A stretch of DNA of 64,000 nt from Pseudomonadota bacterium. Its GTDB lineage: Bacteria; Pseudomonadota; Gammaproteobacteria; Burkholderiales; Thiobacillaceae. The stretch covers positions 62,001 to 126,000 of the forward strand of contig JAKADC010000005.1 of assembly GCA_021820845.1 (NCBI GenBank), in the 5' to 3' direction. This document shows, piece by piece, positions 21,121 to 30,213 of this stretch (its first letter is position 1; each line of letters begins with the position of its first letter). Below the pieces are notes generated by a model. That model searched no databases and had not been told where the DNA came from. It saw only the letters and a list, made by a program, of their open reading frames with translations. Made by a program: the position numbers and the translations under genes.

Positions 21121-22640
21121 TGGCTAGCTCCTTGCTGAACGGGTCGTGGCATAAACCGGGGTGCGGCGGAATCCTGGGGCTTGGCGGCGGCGCTGTCGGC
21201 GCCGGAGGTTTCGTCGCCGCACGGCATGCGGCAGGGATGCCACGCGAGGTATTGCCCGGCGGGGTCGGGCGACGGACCGGATGCGCTGCCCCCTGCGTCC
21301 GCCCCGGGAGGGACCGGCCGGAAGCTGTCGGGCGCGAGTTCGCCGGTCGCGCGCAGCAGCCGCGCCTGGCTCACGACGATGTCGTAGCCGGCCTGAAGGC
21401 GGCTCGCGGTGGCGTTCCAAAGCGCCGACTCGGCCCCGAGAAGGTCGGTGATCGTGTTCTCGCCGCCGTGGTAGCGGAGCGTTTCGATGCGCAGCGCTTC
21501 GGCGGCTTCCTTTTCGCCCTGGGCGGCGACGTGCAGGCGATCGGTGGATTCGGTCAGCGCGCCGAACGCCTGTCCGACCTCGCTGGCGACGCGATTGCGG
21601 GCGTCGTCCTGCTGCAGCGCGTTTTGCCGCTGTTCGAGCCCTGCCTGCTCGACGCGGCGCTTGCGGACATTCCCGTCGAACACCGGCAGCGAAAACTGCA
21701 CGCCGACCTGCCAGTCGTCGTAGCCCTGCCAGTCGCCGCCCGCGGTTTCCTGCGCCTTGGCGACCAGATTGACTTGCGGCAGCCGGTCGCCGCGTGCGAT
21801 CGCGGTCTTCTGCTGCGCCGCCTTGCCGGCGGCGTCGAGCTTGAGGAGGTCGGGACGCTGCCGCAGGGCACGGTCCATCGCTTCTTCGGCCGAGCCGGGC
21901 AGCGCAGGCGCCGTGGCGCCGGGTTCCGCGAGCGCCGGGCGCAAGCTGGCGTCGCCGAGGAACGCCGCCAGCAGCGTCAGCGCATCCTGCTCGCCCTGCG
22001 CGACCGAGAGCCGGTCGTAGCGCGCCTGCGACAGCTGGGTCTGGAGCCGGATCAGTTCGAGCCGTGCGGCGCGGCCCTCGCGGATGCGCAACTCGATGTC
22101 GTGCTCCTCGCGTTGCAGCGCCGTGATGCGCGTGTCGAGCACCTTCGCCAGTTGGCGGAAATGCAGGGCCTTGGTGTAGGTGGCGGCGACGTTGAACAGC
22201 AGGTCCTGGCCGCCGGCGCGCAGCGCCTGCACCGCCGCCTCGCGGTTGTGCGCGGCCAGCGCCTCGCCCGCCACCAGCTTGCCGCCGGCGTACAGCGGCA
22301 GATTCAGCGCCACGCCGACGCTGGCGATATCGCGGTCGAGCGGCGGGAAGACGCCGGCCGCACGGATCGGCGTGATAGTCGTCGGGTAGGCGTGATGCAG
22401 GTACGACGCGTCGAGGTCGACCTGCGGGAAGCGCCGGCCGCGCGCGATGTCCTGCTCCAGCGCCTGCCGGGCGATTTCGGCCTGCTGGCTCCGGAGCGCC
22501 GGGTTGGACTGCGCGGCGCGTTCCATCGCGCCCCACAGCGTCAGCGGTTCGGCGGCGACAGCGCTCTTTCCGGCGGAAAGAGAAAAGGCCAGCAGCACCG
22601 AAGCCAGCAGCGATTTCGCGACTGCGTCCATGCGCGACAT
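21117..22640 (-). CDS. TolC family outer-membrane efflux protein
   Basis: A 507-residue outer-membrane channel precursor with a signal peptide (about 1-31, ending SAVAAE). The two repeated TolC halves are visible, each with a helical barrel segment ending in a beta-strand pair (VGVALNLPLYAGGKL and VGVQFSLPVFDGNVR). The protein has an odd C-terminal tail of about 70 residues rich in Pro, Ala, Asp and Ser with two cysteines (WHPCRMPCGD), not part of the usual fold. It is the first gene of the efflux operon behind the promoter at 22672-22700. ATG 22631, three codons in, is an alternative start. Confidence 0.9.
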   Translation of the reverse strand: MSRMDAVAKSLLASVLLAFSLSAGKSAVAAEPLTLWGAMERAAQSNPALRSQQAEIARQALEQDIARGRRFPQVDLDASYLHHAYPTTITPIRAAGVFPPLDRDIASVGVALNLPLYAGGKLVAGEALAAHNREAAVQALRAGGQDLLFNVAATYTKALHFRQLAKVLDTRITALQREEHDIELRIREGRAARLELIRLQTQLSQARYDRLSVAQGEQDALTLLAAFLGDASLRPALAEPGATAPALPGSAEEAMDRALRQRPDLLKLDAAGKAAQQKTAIARGDRLPQVNLVAKAQETAGGDWQGYDDWQVGVQFSLPVFDGNVRKRRVEQAGLEQRQNALQQDDARNRVASEVGQAFGALTESTDRLHVAAQGEKEAAEALRIETLRYHGGENTITDLLGAESALWNATASRLQAGYDIVVSQARLLRATGELAPDSFRPVPPGADAGGSASGPSPDPAGQYLAWHPCRMPCGDETSGADSAAAKPQDSAAPRFMPRPVQQGASQ

Positions 22641-22655
22641 GACTCACCCACAAGA

Positions 22656-22675
22656 TAGTGATTGAACGCTAACTA
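22656..22675. promoter_or_regulatory. Candidate operator overlapping the efflux promoter
   Basis: A 20-base imperfect inverted repeat with outer arms TAGT/ACTA (six of nine arm positions pair) overlaps the -10 box and likely start site of the TolC operon. Its size and position suit a TetR-type operator. Assignment to the regulator at 14666-15289 is inference. Confidence 0.4.
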
Positions 22676-22700
22676 TAGGCAGCACGATCTTGAATGTCAA
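22672..22700 (-). promoter_or_regulatory. Sigma-70 promoter of the TolC-HlyD-ABC efflux operon
   Basis: On the minus strand TTGACA (22695-22700, perfect -35) and TATAGT (22672-22677, five of six) are separated by exactly 17 bases. Transcription would begin near 22665, about 25 bases before the TolC start codon. The strength of this promoter suggests that it needs repression. Confidence 0.8.
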
Positions 22701-22885
22701 CGGGACGTCGGGTGCGTCCAATTGCCTCACATGCTTGGAAACAACCCCAGCAAGGCCGTGCCGCAGCCAGGCTTAAATAAGTATTTGATTACTACTCTAT
22801 GAAAACGCCAGTGCCGCTGCGCGAATCGCAGGCGACGGCCGGGGCGGCACGGACAGCCGCCGTGCCGGGCCGCGCCGGGCCCCGT

Positions 22886-24199
22886 TCAGACGGCCGGGTC
22901 GTCGAGGCAGGCGAGCACCGCCTTCGCGAGTCCGCGCATGTCGTCCGCCGTCGTCACGTACGGCGGCATGACGTAGACCGTGTGGCCGATCGGCCGCAGG
23001 AAGACGCCGTGCGCCAGCGCGGCGCGATGGAAGCGCGCGGAAAATCCCGCGCTGGCGTCGGTCGCCTCGAATGCCCAGATCATGCCCAGATGGCGGAAAT
23101 GACGGACGCGAGGATGGGCCGCGACCGCCGCCAGGATGCCCGAGAATTCGTCGGCCTTGACGCGGTTGGCGGCGATCACGTCGTCGTGCTCGAAGAGATC
23201 GAGCACCGCGAGCGCGGCGCGGCAGGCGAGCGGATTGCCGGTGTAGGAATGCGAATGCAGGAAGCCGCGCGCCGTCGCGTCGCCGTAGAAGGCCGCATAG
23301 ACCGCGTCGGTCGTCAGCACCGCGGCGAGCGGCAGATAGCCGCCGGTGATGCCCTTCGACAGGCAGATGAAGTCGGGGCGGATATTCGCCTGCTCGCACG
23401 CGAACAGCGTGCCGGTGCGCCCGAAGCCGACGGCGATCTCGTCGGCGATCAGGTGCACGCGATGGCGCGTGCACAATTCGCGCGCGCGCTTGAGATAGGC
23501 GGGGTGATACATCGCCATCCCCGCCGCGCCCTGCACCAGCGGCTCGACGATGAACGCCGCCGTCGTCGCGGCGTGAACGGCGAGATGCGCCTCCAGCGCG
23601 TCGGCGCAGCGCAGGGCGTAGGCCTCGGCGCTTTCCCCGGGCGCGGCGAGGCGCGCGTCGGGCGTCGGCACCTGCATCGTGTGCCTCAGCAAGGGCGCGT
23701 AGGTCGACTTGAACAGCGGGATGTCGGTCACCGACAGCGCACCGAGGGTTTCGCCGTGATAGCCATTCTTCAGGCTGACGAAGCCGTTTTTCTCAGGCAG
23801 CCCGGTGTTGCGCCAGAAGTGAGCGCTCATCTTCAGCGCGATCTCGGTCGCCGACGCGCCGTCCGAGCCGTAGAAGGCATGACCCAGCCCGGTCAGCCGC
23901 GCCAGGCGCTCCGACAGTTCCACCACCGGCTCGTGGGTGGCGCCCGCCAGCATGACGTGTTCGATCTTGCCGAGCTGATCGGTGATCGCCGCGTTGATGC
24001 GCGGGTTGCAGTGTCCGAACAGGTTGACCCACCAGCTCGAGATCGCGTCGAGGTAGCGCCGCCCCTCGGTGTCGACGAGCCAGGGCCCCTCGCCGCGCGC
24101 GACCGCCAGCGGCGGCGTCGCGTCGAGTTCCTTCATCTGCGTGCAGGGATGCCAGACTGCGGCGCGGGTACGGCTCAGAAGATTCTTGTCGGTCGCCAT
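22886..24199 (-). CDS. bioA: Adenosylmethionine-8-amino-7-oxononanoate aminotransferase
   Basis: A PLP-dependent aminotransferase that makes 7,8-diaminopelargonate from KAPA using S-adenosylmethionine as amino donor, in biotin synthesis. The 437-residue protein carries WHPCTQMKE at the start, [23 protein letters not shown] (phosphate-binding), the [14 protein letters not shown] motif and the PLP lysine in [19 protein letters not shown] 24199 fits the family start; the 50-residue upstream extension is not conserved. No other bio gene is adjacent. It lies upstream of the efflux operon on the same strand, with 245 bases between. Confidence 0.95.
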   Translation of the reverse strand: MATDKNLLSRTRAAVWHPCTQMKELDATPPLAVARGEGPWLVDTEGRRYLDAISSWWVNLFGHCNPRINAAITDQLGKIEHVMLAGATHEPVVELSERLARLTGLGHAFYGSDGASATEIALKMSAHFWRNTGLPEKNGFVSLKNGYHGETLGALSVTDIPLFKSTYAPLLRHTMQVPTPDARLAAPGESAEAYALRCADALEAHLAVHAATTAAFIVEPLVQGAAGMAMYHPAYLKRARELCTRHRVHLIADEIAVGFGRTGTLFACEQANIRPDFICLSKGITGGYLPLAAVLTTDAVYAAFYGDATARGFLHSHSYTGNPLACRAALAVLDLFEHDDVIAANRVKADEFSGILAAVAAHPRVRHFRHLGMIWAFEATDASAGFSARFHRAALAHGVFLRPIGHTVYVMPPYVTTADDMRGLAKAVLACLDDPAV

Positions 24200-24402
24200 G
24201 GGATGGGATGCCCTAGGGTGATTGGACGGGCGCGGTCGTCGCAGGAATTGCCGTCGCCTCTGCCGGCGCTCAATTCTAGCCGAGCGCAGGCCGGCGAAAC
24301 GGGCAGCCTCGGCTTTCCGGCTTTTTCGATTTACCCGCCGCTGTGGCATCCTCGCCTGGATCGGGACGCCGGCGCTCCGGCGAACTACAAAGAACAGGAA
24401 AC

Positions 24403-25812
24403 ATGAAGCGCCTGCCCCTCTTGCTCATGGTGCTGCTCGCCGGCTGCGCCAGCTACGTGCCGAAACCGCTCGATCCCGCGGCGCAGGCCCGCGCCTTCGA
24501 CGCCCGCCGCCTGGACGGCCCTGACGTCCGGCAGTTCGTCGAGCGCAGCCTCGGCCATGAGGTCGCGCCGTGGCCGCCGAAATCGTGGGATCTCACGACG
24601 CTCACGCTGGCGGCGCTGCACTTTCAACCCGATCTGGATCAGGCGCGGGCTGCGCGGCTGGTGGCCGAAGCCGGCATCGTCACCGCCGGCGGGCGCCCGA
24701 ACCCCACGCTGCGCCCGTCCGTCGAGCACAGCACCGAGACGGGCGGCGGCAAGTCGGCGTGGAGTTACGGCGGCGGCCTCGACGTGCCGCTCGAAACCGC
24801 CGGCAAGCGCCGCTACCGGATCGAACGCGCGCGGCATCTCGCGCAGGCGGCCGCGCTGCGCGAGGCCGAAACGCTGTGGCAGGTCCGCAGCCGCGTGCGC
24901 GCCGCCCTGCTGGCCGCGTATCCGACCGGCGCGCTGCTGCGCCGCCAACGCGAGCTTCAGGAAGAACTCGCTCACCTCCTCGAACGCCGCTTCGAGGCCG
25001 GATACGCCTCGCGGCCCGAACTCACGCAGGCGCGGCTTGGCCTCAGCCGGGCGACGCTGGCGCTCGCGGAAAACGAGAAGCGGCAGGCCGAAGCCGCGGC
25101 GCGACTCGCGGCGGCGATCGGCGTTCCCGCCGCGCGGCTCGACCCGGCGGCGCTGTCCTTCGACGCATTCGACCGCGTCGTGCCGCTCGCCGAATTGCCG
25201 CCGAAAGCAATGCGGCGCCAGGCTTTGCTCGGCCGGCCCGACGTGCGCGCCGCCCTCGCCGACTACGAGGCCAGCCAGTCCGCGCTGCAACTCGAAATCG
25301 CGAAGCAATACCCGGACGTGTCGCTGGGACCCGGCTATCTGTGGGACCAGGGTGCCGTGAAATGGTCGCTCGCGCTGTCCGTCGTGCTGCCGCTCGTGAA
25401 CCGCAACCAGGGCCCCATCGCCCAGGCCGAGGCGCGCCGCCGGCAGGCGGCCGCGGCGCTCCTGTCGGTCCAGGCCCGCGCGATCGCCGAGGTGGACGAG
25501 GCCCTGGCGGGATACGCGCCGGCGGTGCGGACGCTCGAAACGGCCGACGCCCTGCTGCGCGACGAGAAGACGCGGGCGGGCGCGGCGGACGCGGCGTTCC
25601 GGGCCGGCGAAACGGATCGGCTCGCCTGGCTCAGCGCGCGCTACGAGACGGTGGCGGCGGAACTCGCACGGATCGACGCGCTCGCACAGGCGCAGCGCTC
25701 GCTCGGACGGCTGGAAGACGCGCTGCACCGCCCGCTGGGCGGCGACGCGATGCCGGCGGAACACGCCGGTTTGTCGAAAGACGCTCACTACGGGGACCGA
25801 CGTGAAAACTAG
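24403..25812 (+). CDS. TolC-family outer-membrane lipoprotein of RND efflux (CzcC-like)
   Basis: A 469-residue outer-membrane factor. The signal peptide ends in lipobox LAGC (Cys about 16), so it is a lipoprotein. Two TolC repeats with long helices follow (LERRFEAGYASRPELTQARL is the typical turn). ATG 24403 has AGGAAAC just upstream and begins at the signal peptide. It is first in a three-gene plus-strand unit with an adaptor and an RND pump; its end overlaps the adaptor gene by 11 bases. Confidence 0.85.
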   Translation: MKRLPLLLMVLLAGCASYVPKPLDPAAQARAFDARRLDGPDVRQFVERSLGHEVAPWPPKSWDLTTLTLAALHFQPDLDQARAARLVAEAGIVTAGGRPNPTLRPSVEHSTETGGGKSAWSYGGGLDVPLETAGKRRYRIERARHLAQAAALREAETLWQVRSRVRAALLAAYPTGALLRRQRELQEELAHLLERRFEAGYASRPELTQARLGLSRATLALAENEKRQAEAAARLAAAIGVPAARLDPAALSFDAFDRVVPLAELPPKAMRRQALLGRPDVRAALADYEASQSALQLEIAKQYPDVSLGPGYLWDQGAVKWSLALSVVLPLVNRNQGPIAQAEARRRQAAAALLSVQARAIAEVDEALAGYAPAVRTLETADALLRDEKTRAGAADAAFRAGETDRLAWLSARYETVAAELARIDALAQAQRSLGRLEDALHRPLGGDAMPAEHAGLSKDAHYGDRREN

Positions 25813-26854
25813 GCTCGTCTTGTTTGCGCTCGCGGCGGTCCTCGCCGCCCTCGCCGTCTGGGGCTATACCGAAGGCCGCCGGGAAGCCGCCGCGGAGCAG
25901 GCGCGCGAGCGGCCGGTGAAGGCGCCCGCGCGCGTCGTCAGCGATGCGGGCGGCACGGCCGTGGTCCTCGATGCGGCGACGCAGAAGCGCGCGGACATCG
26001 CCGTCGTGCCGGCGCAGCAAATCGTGCGGCGCGCGCAGATCGAGGCGTTCGCCACGGTCCTGCCGGCGCAGGAATTGACCGACCTGCGCGGCGCCTACGT
26101 CGCGGCGCAGGCGCAGGCCGAACGCAGCCGCGCTGCACTGCAGGCGTCGCGCAGCGAATACGGGCGGGTCAAGGCGCTGCATGGCGACGAGCAGAACCTC
26201 TCGCTCAAGGCCCTGGAAGCGGCGCAGGCGGCGTGGCGCGCCGACGAGGCGGCGGCGCGCAGCGCGAGCGCGGCACTCGACGCGGTCGAGCGCGGCGCGC
26301 GGCAGAAGTGGGGCCGCGCGCTGGCCGCCGACGTCGCCGCCGACGCGCCGCTGTTCCGGCGGCTGGCCGACCAGCAGGACGTGTTGCTGCGCGTGGCGGT
26401 GCCGGCCGGCGCGGCCGTGGCGGACGCCGCCGAGCGCGTGCGCGTCGCGGCGAACGACGGGCGCTTCACGACCGCCCGCCTCGTTTCGCCGTCGCCCCAG
26501 GCCGATCCGCGCATCCAGGGGCCGGCCTTCTTCTACGCGGCGCCGGCCGACGGCCTCCTGCCCGGCACCACGGTGACCGCCTACCTGCCCACCGGGGCCG
26601 AACGGGCCGGCGCGCTCGTGCCCGCCGCGGCGGCGGTCTGGTGGCAGGGCAAGGCCTGGCTCTACGTCCGGACCGCGCCCGACCGCTTCGTGCGGCAGGC
26701 CCTGCCCGCCGCCGCAGAGCCCGTCGATGACGGCTGGTTCGTGCCCGGCATGCCCAAGGGGACGCAGCTCGTGATCCGCGGCGCGCAGACCCTGCTCTCG
26801 GAAGCGTTGCGCGACCAGATCCAGGTGGGCGACGAAGGCGAGGGAGACGAGTGA
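25802..26854 (+). CDS. RND efflux membrane fusion protein (CzcB/HlyD-like)
   Basis: A 350-residue periplasmic adaptor with a GTG start inside the end of the preceding gene. A single N-terminal hydrophobic segment (about 4-21) is followed by a helical hairpin (about 90-170, Ala/Arg-rich), a beta-barrel-like region and a C-terminal membrane-proximal domain ending PGMPKGTQLVIRGAQTLLSE. The usual lipoyl half-motifs flanking the hairpin are weak or missing, which makes it look shortened. The stop overlaps the pump start by four bases. It would bridge the pump and the CzcC-like channel. Confidence 0.8.
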   Translation: MKTRLVLFALAAVLAALAVWGYTEGRREAAAEQARERPVKAPARVVSDAGGTAVVLDAATQKRADIAVVPAQQIVRRAQIEAFATVLPAQELTDLRGAYVAAQAQAERSRAALQASRSEYGRVKALHGDEQNLSLKALEAAQAAWRADEAAARSASAALDAVERGARQKWGRALAADVAADAPLFRRLADQQDVLLRVAVPAGAAVADAAERVRVAANDGRFTTARLVSPSPQADPRIQGPAFFYAAPADGLLPGTTVTAYLPTGAERAGALVPAAAAVWWQGKAWLYVRTAPDRFVRQALPAAAEPVDDGWFVPGMPKGTQLVIRGAQTLLSEALRDQIQVGDEGEGDE

Positions 26855-29800
26855 AGCCGGCTGCCGCGTCCGGCCCGCTCGCCGCCATCGTCGGTTTTTC
26901 GCTGCGGCACAAGGGCGTCGTGATCGCGCTGGCGGCGCTGCTGGCCGCCTACGGCTTCTACGCCTTCACGGGCGCGCGGTACGACGTGTTCCCTGAGTTT
27001 GCGCCGCCGCAGGTGACGATCCAGGTCGAGGCGCCGGGACTCGCCGCCGAGCAGGTGGAGGTCCTGGTCACGCAGCCGGTCGAGAACGCGGTGAACGGGG
27101 TGACGGGCGTGGACAGCCTGCGCTCGCAGTCGATCCAGGGACTGTCCGTGCTCACGGTGACGTTCGACCCCGGCAGCGACATCTACCGCGACCGGCAGAA
27201 CCTGGGCGAACGCCTCGCCGCGCTGGCGACCCAGCTTCCGCGCGGCGTTCAGGCGCCCGCCATGTCGCCGCTGACCTCTTCGACCAGCACGGTCATGGCG
27301 GTCGGCCTCACCTCCCGGACGCGCTCGCTCATGGACTTGCGCACCCTCGCCGACTGGGTGCTCAAGCCGCGCCTGCTCGCCGTGCCCGGCGTCGCCAAGG
27401 TCGCGGTCTTCGGCGGCGACGTGAAGGAATTCCAGATCCAGGTCCGGCCCGAGCGGCTCGTCAGGTACGGCCTCGCGATCGGCGACGTTCTCGACGTTGC
27501 GCGAAGGGCGACCGGCGTGCGCGGCGCCGGATTCATCGACACCGCGAACCAGCGCATCGCCCTGCAAACCCATGCCCAGACGCTCACCGCCGCGGAGCTC
27601 GCCGGCACCGTGGTGCGGCAGCACGATGGCGCCAACCTGACGCTCGGCGACGTGGCCGACGTCCGCGTCGCCCCCGAGCCGCCCATCGGCGCCGCGCAGA
27701 TCGGCGGCGTGCCCGGCGTGCAGCTCGAAATCGCCGAACAGTACGGCGCCAACACCGTCGCCGTGACGGAAGCGGTGGAGCGTGCGCTGGCCGATCTGCG
27801 CCCGAGCATCGAAGGCCAGCAGGTGACGCTCCATCGCAATCTCTTCCGGCCCGCCGATTTCATTGCCACGTCCACCCGCAACGTCGCGCACTCGCTGCTC
27901 TTCGGCGCCCTGCTCGTCGTCGCAGTCGTCGCCTTCTTTCTGTTCAACTGGCGCACCTCGGTCATCGCGCTCACGGCGATCCCCCTGTCGCTCCTCGCGG
28001 CGGTGACCGTGATGACGCAGCGCGGGCTCAGTCTCAACACGATGACGCTGGGCGGGCTGGCGATCTCGATCGGCCTCCTGGTGGACGACGCCATCATCGT
28101 GGTCGAGAACATCTACCGGCGGCTGCGGGAAAACCGGCACCGCGCGCAGCCCGCCTCGGCGATCCGCGTCGTGCTCGCCGCGACGCTCGAGGTGCGCAGC
28201 GCCGTCGTCTATTCGACCTTCGCCATCGCCCTGGTCTTCCTGCCGGTGCTGACCCTTCCGGGTTTGGCCGGGCGGCTGTTTTCGCCGCTGGCCGTCGCCT
28301 ATCTCACCGCGACGCTGGCCTCGCTGGTCGTGGCGATCACCGTCACGCCGGCACTGTGCCTCGCGCTGCTGCCCGACAGCGCGCTGCCCGAGCACGACGC
28401 GCCGCTGGCGCGTTGGCTGAAGGCGCGCTACCGCGGGCTGATCGCCCGCGTCGAGCGCGAATACCGCATCATCGCGGCAGCGGTCGCGCTCCTGACCCTG
28501 GCCGGGCTCGCCGCCCTGCCGTTCTTCGGCGGTGGTTTCCTGCCCGAGCTCAAGGAAGGGCACTACATCGTTCACATGTCGGCGGTGCCGGGCACCTCGC
28601 TCGCCGAATCGCTGCGCATCGGCCGCGAGGTGTCGGCCGAACTGCTGAAGCTGCCTTTCGTGCGCAGCGTCAGCCAGCGGGCGGGGCGCGCCGAGCTGGC
28701 CGACGATACCTACGGCCCGCATTACAGCGAATTCAACGTCGATCTCAAGCCGCTCTCGGGCGACGCAAGCGAAGCCGCGCTCGCGGACATCCGCAAGGCG
28801 CTGGCCCGCATTCCGGGCGCCAGCTTCGCGGTCAAGACCTTCCTCACCGAGCGCGTCGAGGAAACGCTCTCCGGCTACACCGCGGCCGTGGTCGTCAACC
28901 TCTACGGCGACGATCTCGACGCGCTCGACGCCGACGCGGCGCGCGTCGCCCAGGGCCTCGGACAGGTCGCCGGCGCCACCGACGTCCAGGTCCAGTCGCC
29001 GCCCGGGGCGCCCGAACTCGGCGTCAGGCTGCGGCCCGATGCGCTCGCGCGCTGGGGATTCGACGCGGTCGACGTCCTCGATGCGGTCGAGACGGCCTTC
29101 CAGGGCGCGGTTGCCGGACAGGTGTACGACGGCAACCGGGTGTTCGACGTCAGCGTCATCCTGCCGCCGTCGAAACGCGGCAGCATCGACGACGTCCGCG
29201 CGCTTCCGTTGCGCAACGCGGCGGGCGTCTTCGTCCGCCTCGACCAGCTCGCCGACGTCTACATGACGTCCGGCCGCTACGCGGTGCTGCACGACGGCGC
29301 GCGCCGGGTGCAGACCATCACCTGCAACGTCGCCGGACGCGACGTCGCGTCTTTCGTCTCGGAAGCCCGCCGCCACCTCGCCGACACGGTGAGGCTGACG
29401 CCCGGCAGCTACCTCGAATTCGGCGGCACCGCCGCGGCGCAGGCGGCGTCGGTGCGCGACCTGATCGTGCATTCGATGATCGCGGCAGTGGCCATCGGCC
29501 TGCTGCTCTGGGTCGTCCTGCGGCGGGCGCGCAACCTGGCGCTGGTTCTGCTCAACCTGCCGTTCGCCCTCGTGGGCGGGGTGCTCGCCGTCTTCGCCGC
29601 CGGCGGCGAGATATCGCTGGGTTCCATGGTCGGCTTCGTGACCCTGTTCGGCATCACCCTGCGCAACTCGGTGATGCTGCTCTCGCACTACGAACATCTG
29701 GTGAACGTGGAGGGGCTGGCGTGGGGGCCGGAGACCGCCGCGCGCGGCGCAGTGGAACGCCTGACGCCGATCCTGATGACCGCGCTCGCCACCGCCCTGG

Positions 29801-29967
29801 GACTGCTGCCGCTGGCGATCGGCAGCGGCGCTCCGGGCCGCGAGATCGAAGGCCCGATGGCGCTCGTGATTCTGGGTGGCCTGTTCACCTCCACCGCACT
29901 CAACCTGCTCGTGATGCCGAGCCTCGCGCTGCGCTACGCACGCTACGCGCCGCGCCCCGAGGACTGA
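26851..29967 (+). CDS. CzcA/CusA-family RND efflux pump
   Basis: A 1038-residue proton-driven pump of the inner membrane with a GTG start. It has twelve predicted helices in two halves, each followed by a large periplasmic loop. Hallmarks are the N-terminal YDVFPEFAPPQVTIQVEAPG, PVENAVNGV, and the helix-4 proton relay GLLVDDAIIVVEN. Overall it resembles the heavy-metal (HME) group, but the relay lacks the first aspartate of CzcA (DFGxxVDGAVV), so zinc/cobalt/cadmium specificity cannot be assumed. It ends before a bidirectional terminator. No metal regulator is next to it. Confidence 0.88.
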   Translation: MKPAAASGPLAAIVGFSLRHKGVVIALAALLAAYGFYAFTGARYDVFPEFAPPQVTIQVEAPGLAAEQVEVLVTQPVENAVNGVTGVDSLRSQSIQGLSVLTVTFDPGSDIYRDRQNLGERLAALATQLPRGVQAPAMSPLTSSTSTVMAVGLTSRTRSLMDLRTLADWVLKPRLLAVPGVAKVAVFGGDVKEFQIQVRPERLVRYGLAIGDVLDVARRATGVRGAGFIDTANQRIALQTHAQTLTAAELAGTVVRQHDGANLTLGDVADVRVAPEPPIGAAQIGGVPGVQLEIAEQYGANTVAVTEAVERALADLRPSIEGQQVTLHRNLFRPADFIATSTRNVAHSLLFGALLVVAVVAFFLFNWRTSVIALTAIPLSLLAAVTVMTQRGLSLNTMTLGGLAISIGLLVDDAIIVVENIYRRLRENRHRAQPASAIRVVLAATLEVRSAVVYSTFAIALVFLPVLTLPGLAGRLFSPLAVAYLTATLASLVVAITVTPALCLALLPDSALPEHDAPLARWLKARYRGLIARVEREYRIIAAAVALLTLAGLAALPFFGGGFLPELKEGHYIVHMSAVPGTSLAESLRIGREVSAELLKLPFVRSVSQRAGRAELADDTYGPHYSEFNVDLKPLSGDASEAALADIRKALARIPGASFAVKTFLTERVEETLSGYTAAVVVNLYGDDLDALDADAARVAQGLGQVAGATDVQVQSPPGAPELGVRLRPDALARWGFDAVDVLDAVETAFQGAVAGQVYDGNRVFDVSVILPPSKRGSIDDVRALPLRNAAGVFVRLDQLADVYMTSGRYAVLHDGARRVQTITCNVAGRDVASFVSEARRHLADTVRLTPGSYLEFGGTAAAQAASVRDLIVHSMIAAVAIGLLLWVVLRRARNLALVLLNLPFALVGGVLAVFAAGGEISLGSMVGFVTLFGITLRNSVMLLSHYEHLVNVEGLAWGPETAARGAVERLTPILMTALATALGLLPLAIGSGAPGREIEGPMALVILGGLFTSTALNLLVMPSLALRYARYAPRPED

Positions 29968-30017
29968 GCCGGCGCCGGCTTTCCGCCCGAAGACCGCTTC
30001 CGGCGGATACGTCAGGC

Positions 30018-30048
30018 AAAAAAAACCGCGCCCGAAAGCGCGGTTTTT
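30018..30048. terminator. Bidirectional rho-independent terminator
   Basis: Stem CCGCGC/GCGCGG with a six-base loop, flanked by eight A residues on the left and five T residues on the right. It can stop plus-strand transcripts from the RND operon and minus-strand transcripts from the cytochrome gene. Confidence 0.85.
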
Positions 30049-30063
30049 CGTGAGCCCGTCAAA

Positions 30064-30081
30064 TTACTTCTTGGCGGGCAT
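30064..30081 (-). CDS. Five-residue open frame with strong ribosome site (doubtful)
   Basis: Minus strand: GGAGG (30087-30091), five bases, then ATG and codons for Met-Pro-Ala-Lys-Lys and TAA, immediately before the terminator. The ribosome site is unusually good for so short a frame. It is probably a remnant of a longer gene or chance. No function is proposed. Confidence 0.15.
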   Translation of the reverse strand: MPAKK

Positions 30082-30213
30082 CAAAACCTCCAAGTGATCG
30101 GTCGATAAATATGCGGTCACCGTTTCGCAACCACACGTGGGCCACGTCTGCGCGCGCCGTGCTTACAACAATCTTACGCAGGCGGCCCGCCGCCGACCGG
30201 AGAACACGCCGCG

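Noticed and set aside
26662..29697. 1011-codon minus-strand open frame opposite the RND pump
   Set aside because: Arg/Asp/His/Gln-rich translation typical of antisense frames in GC-rich genes. The plus-strand pump has clear motifs across its full length.
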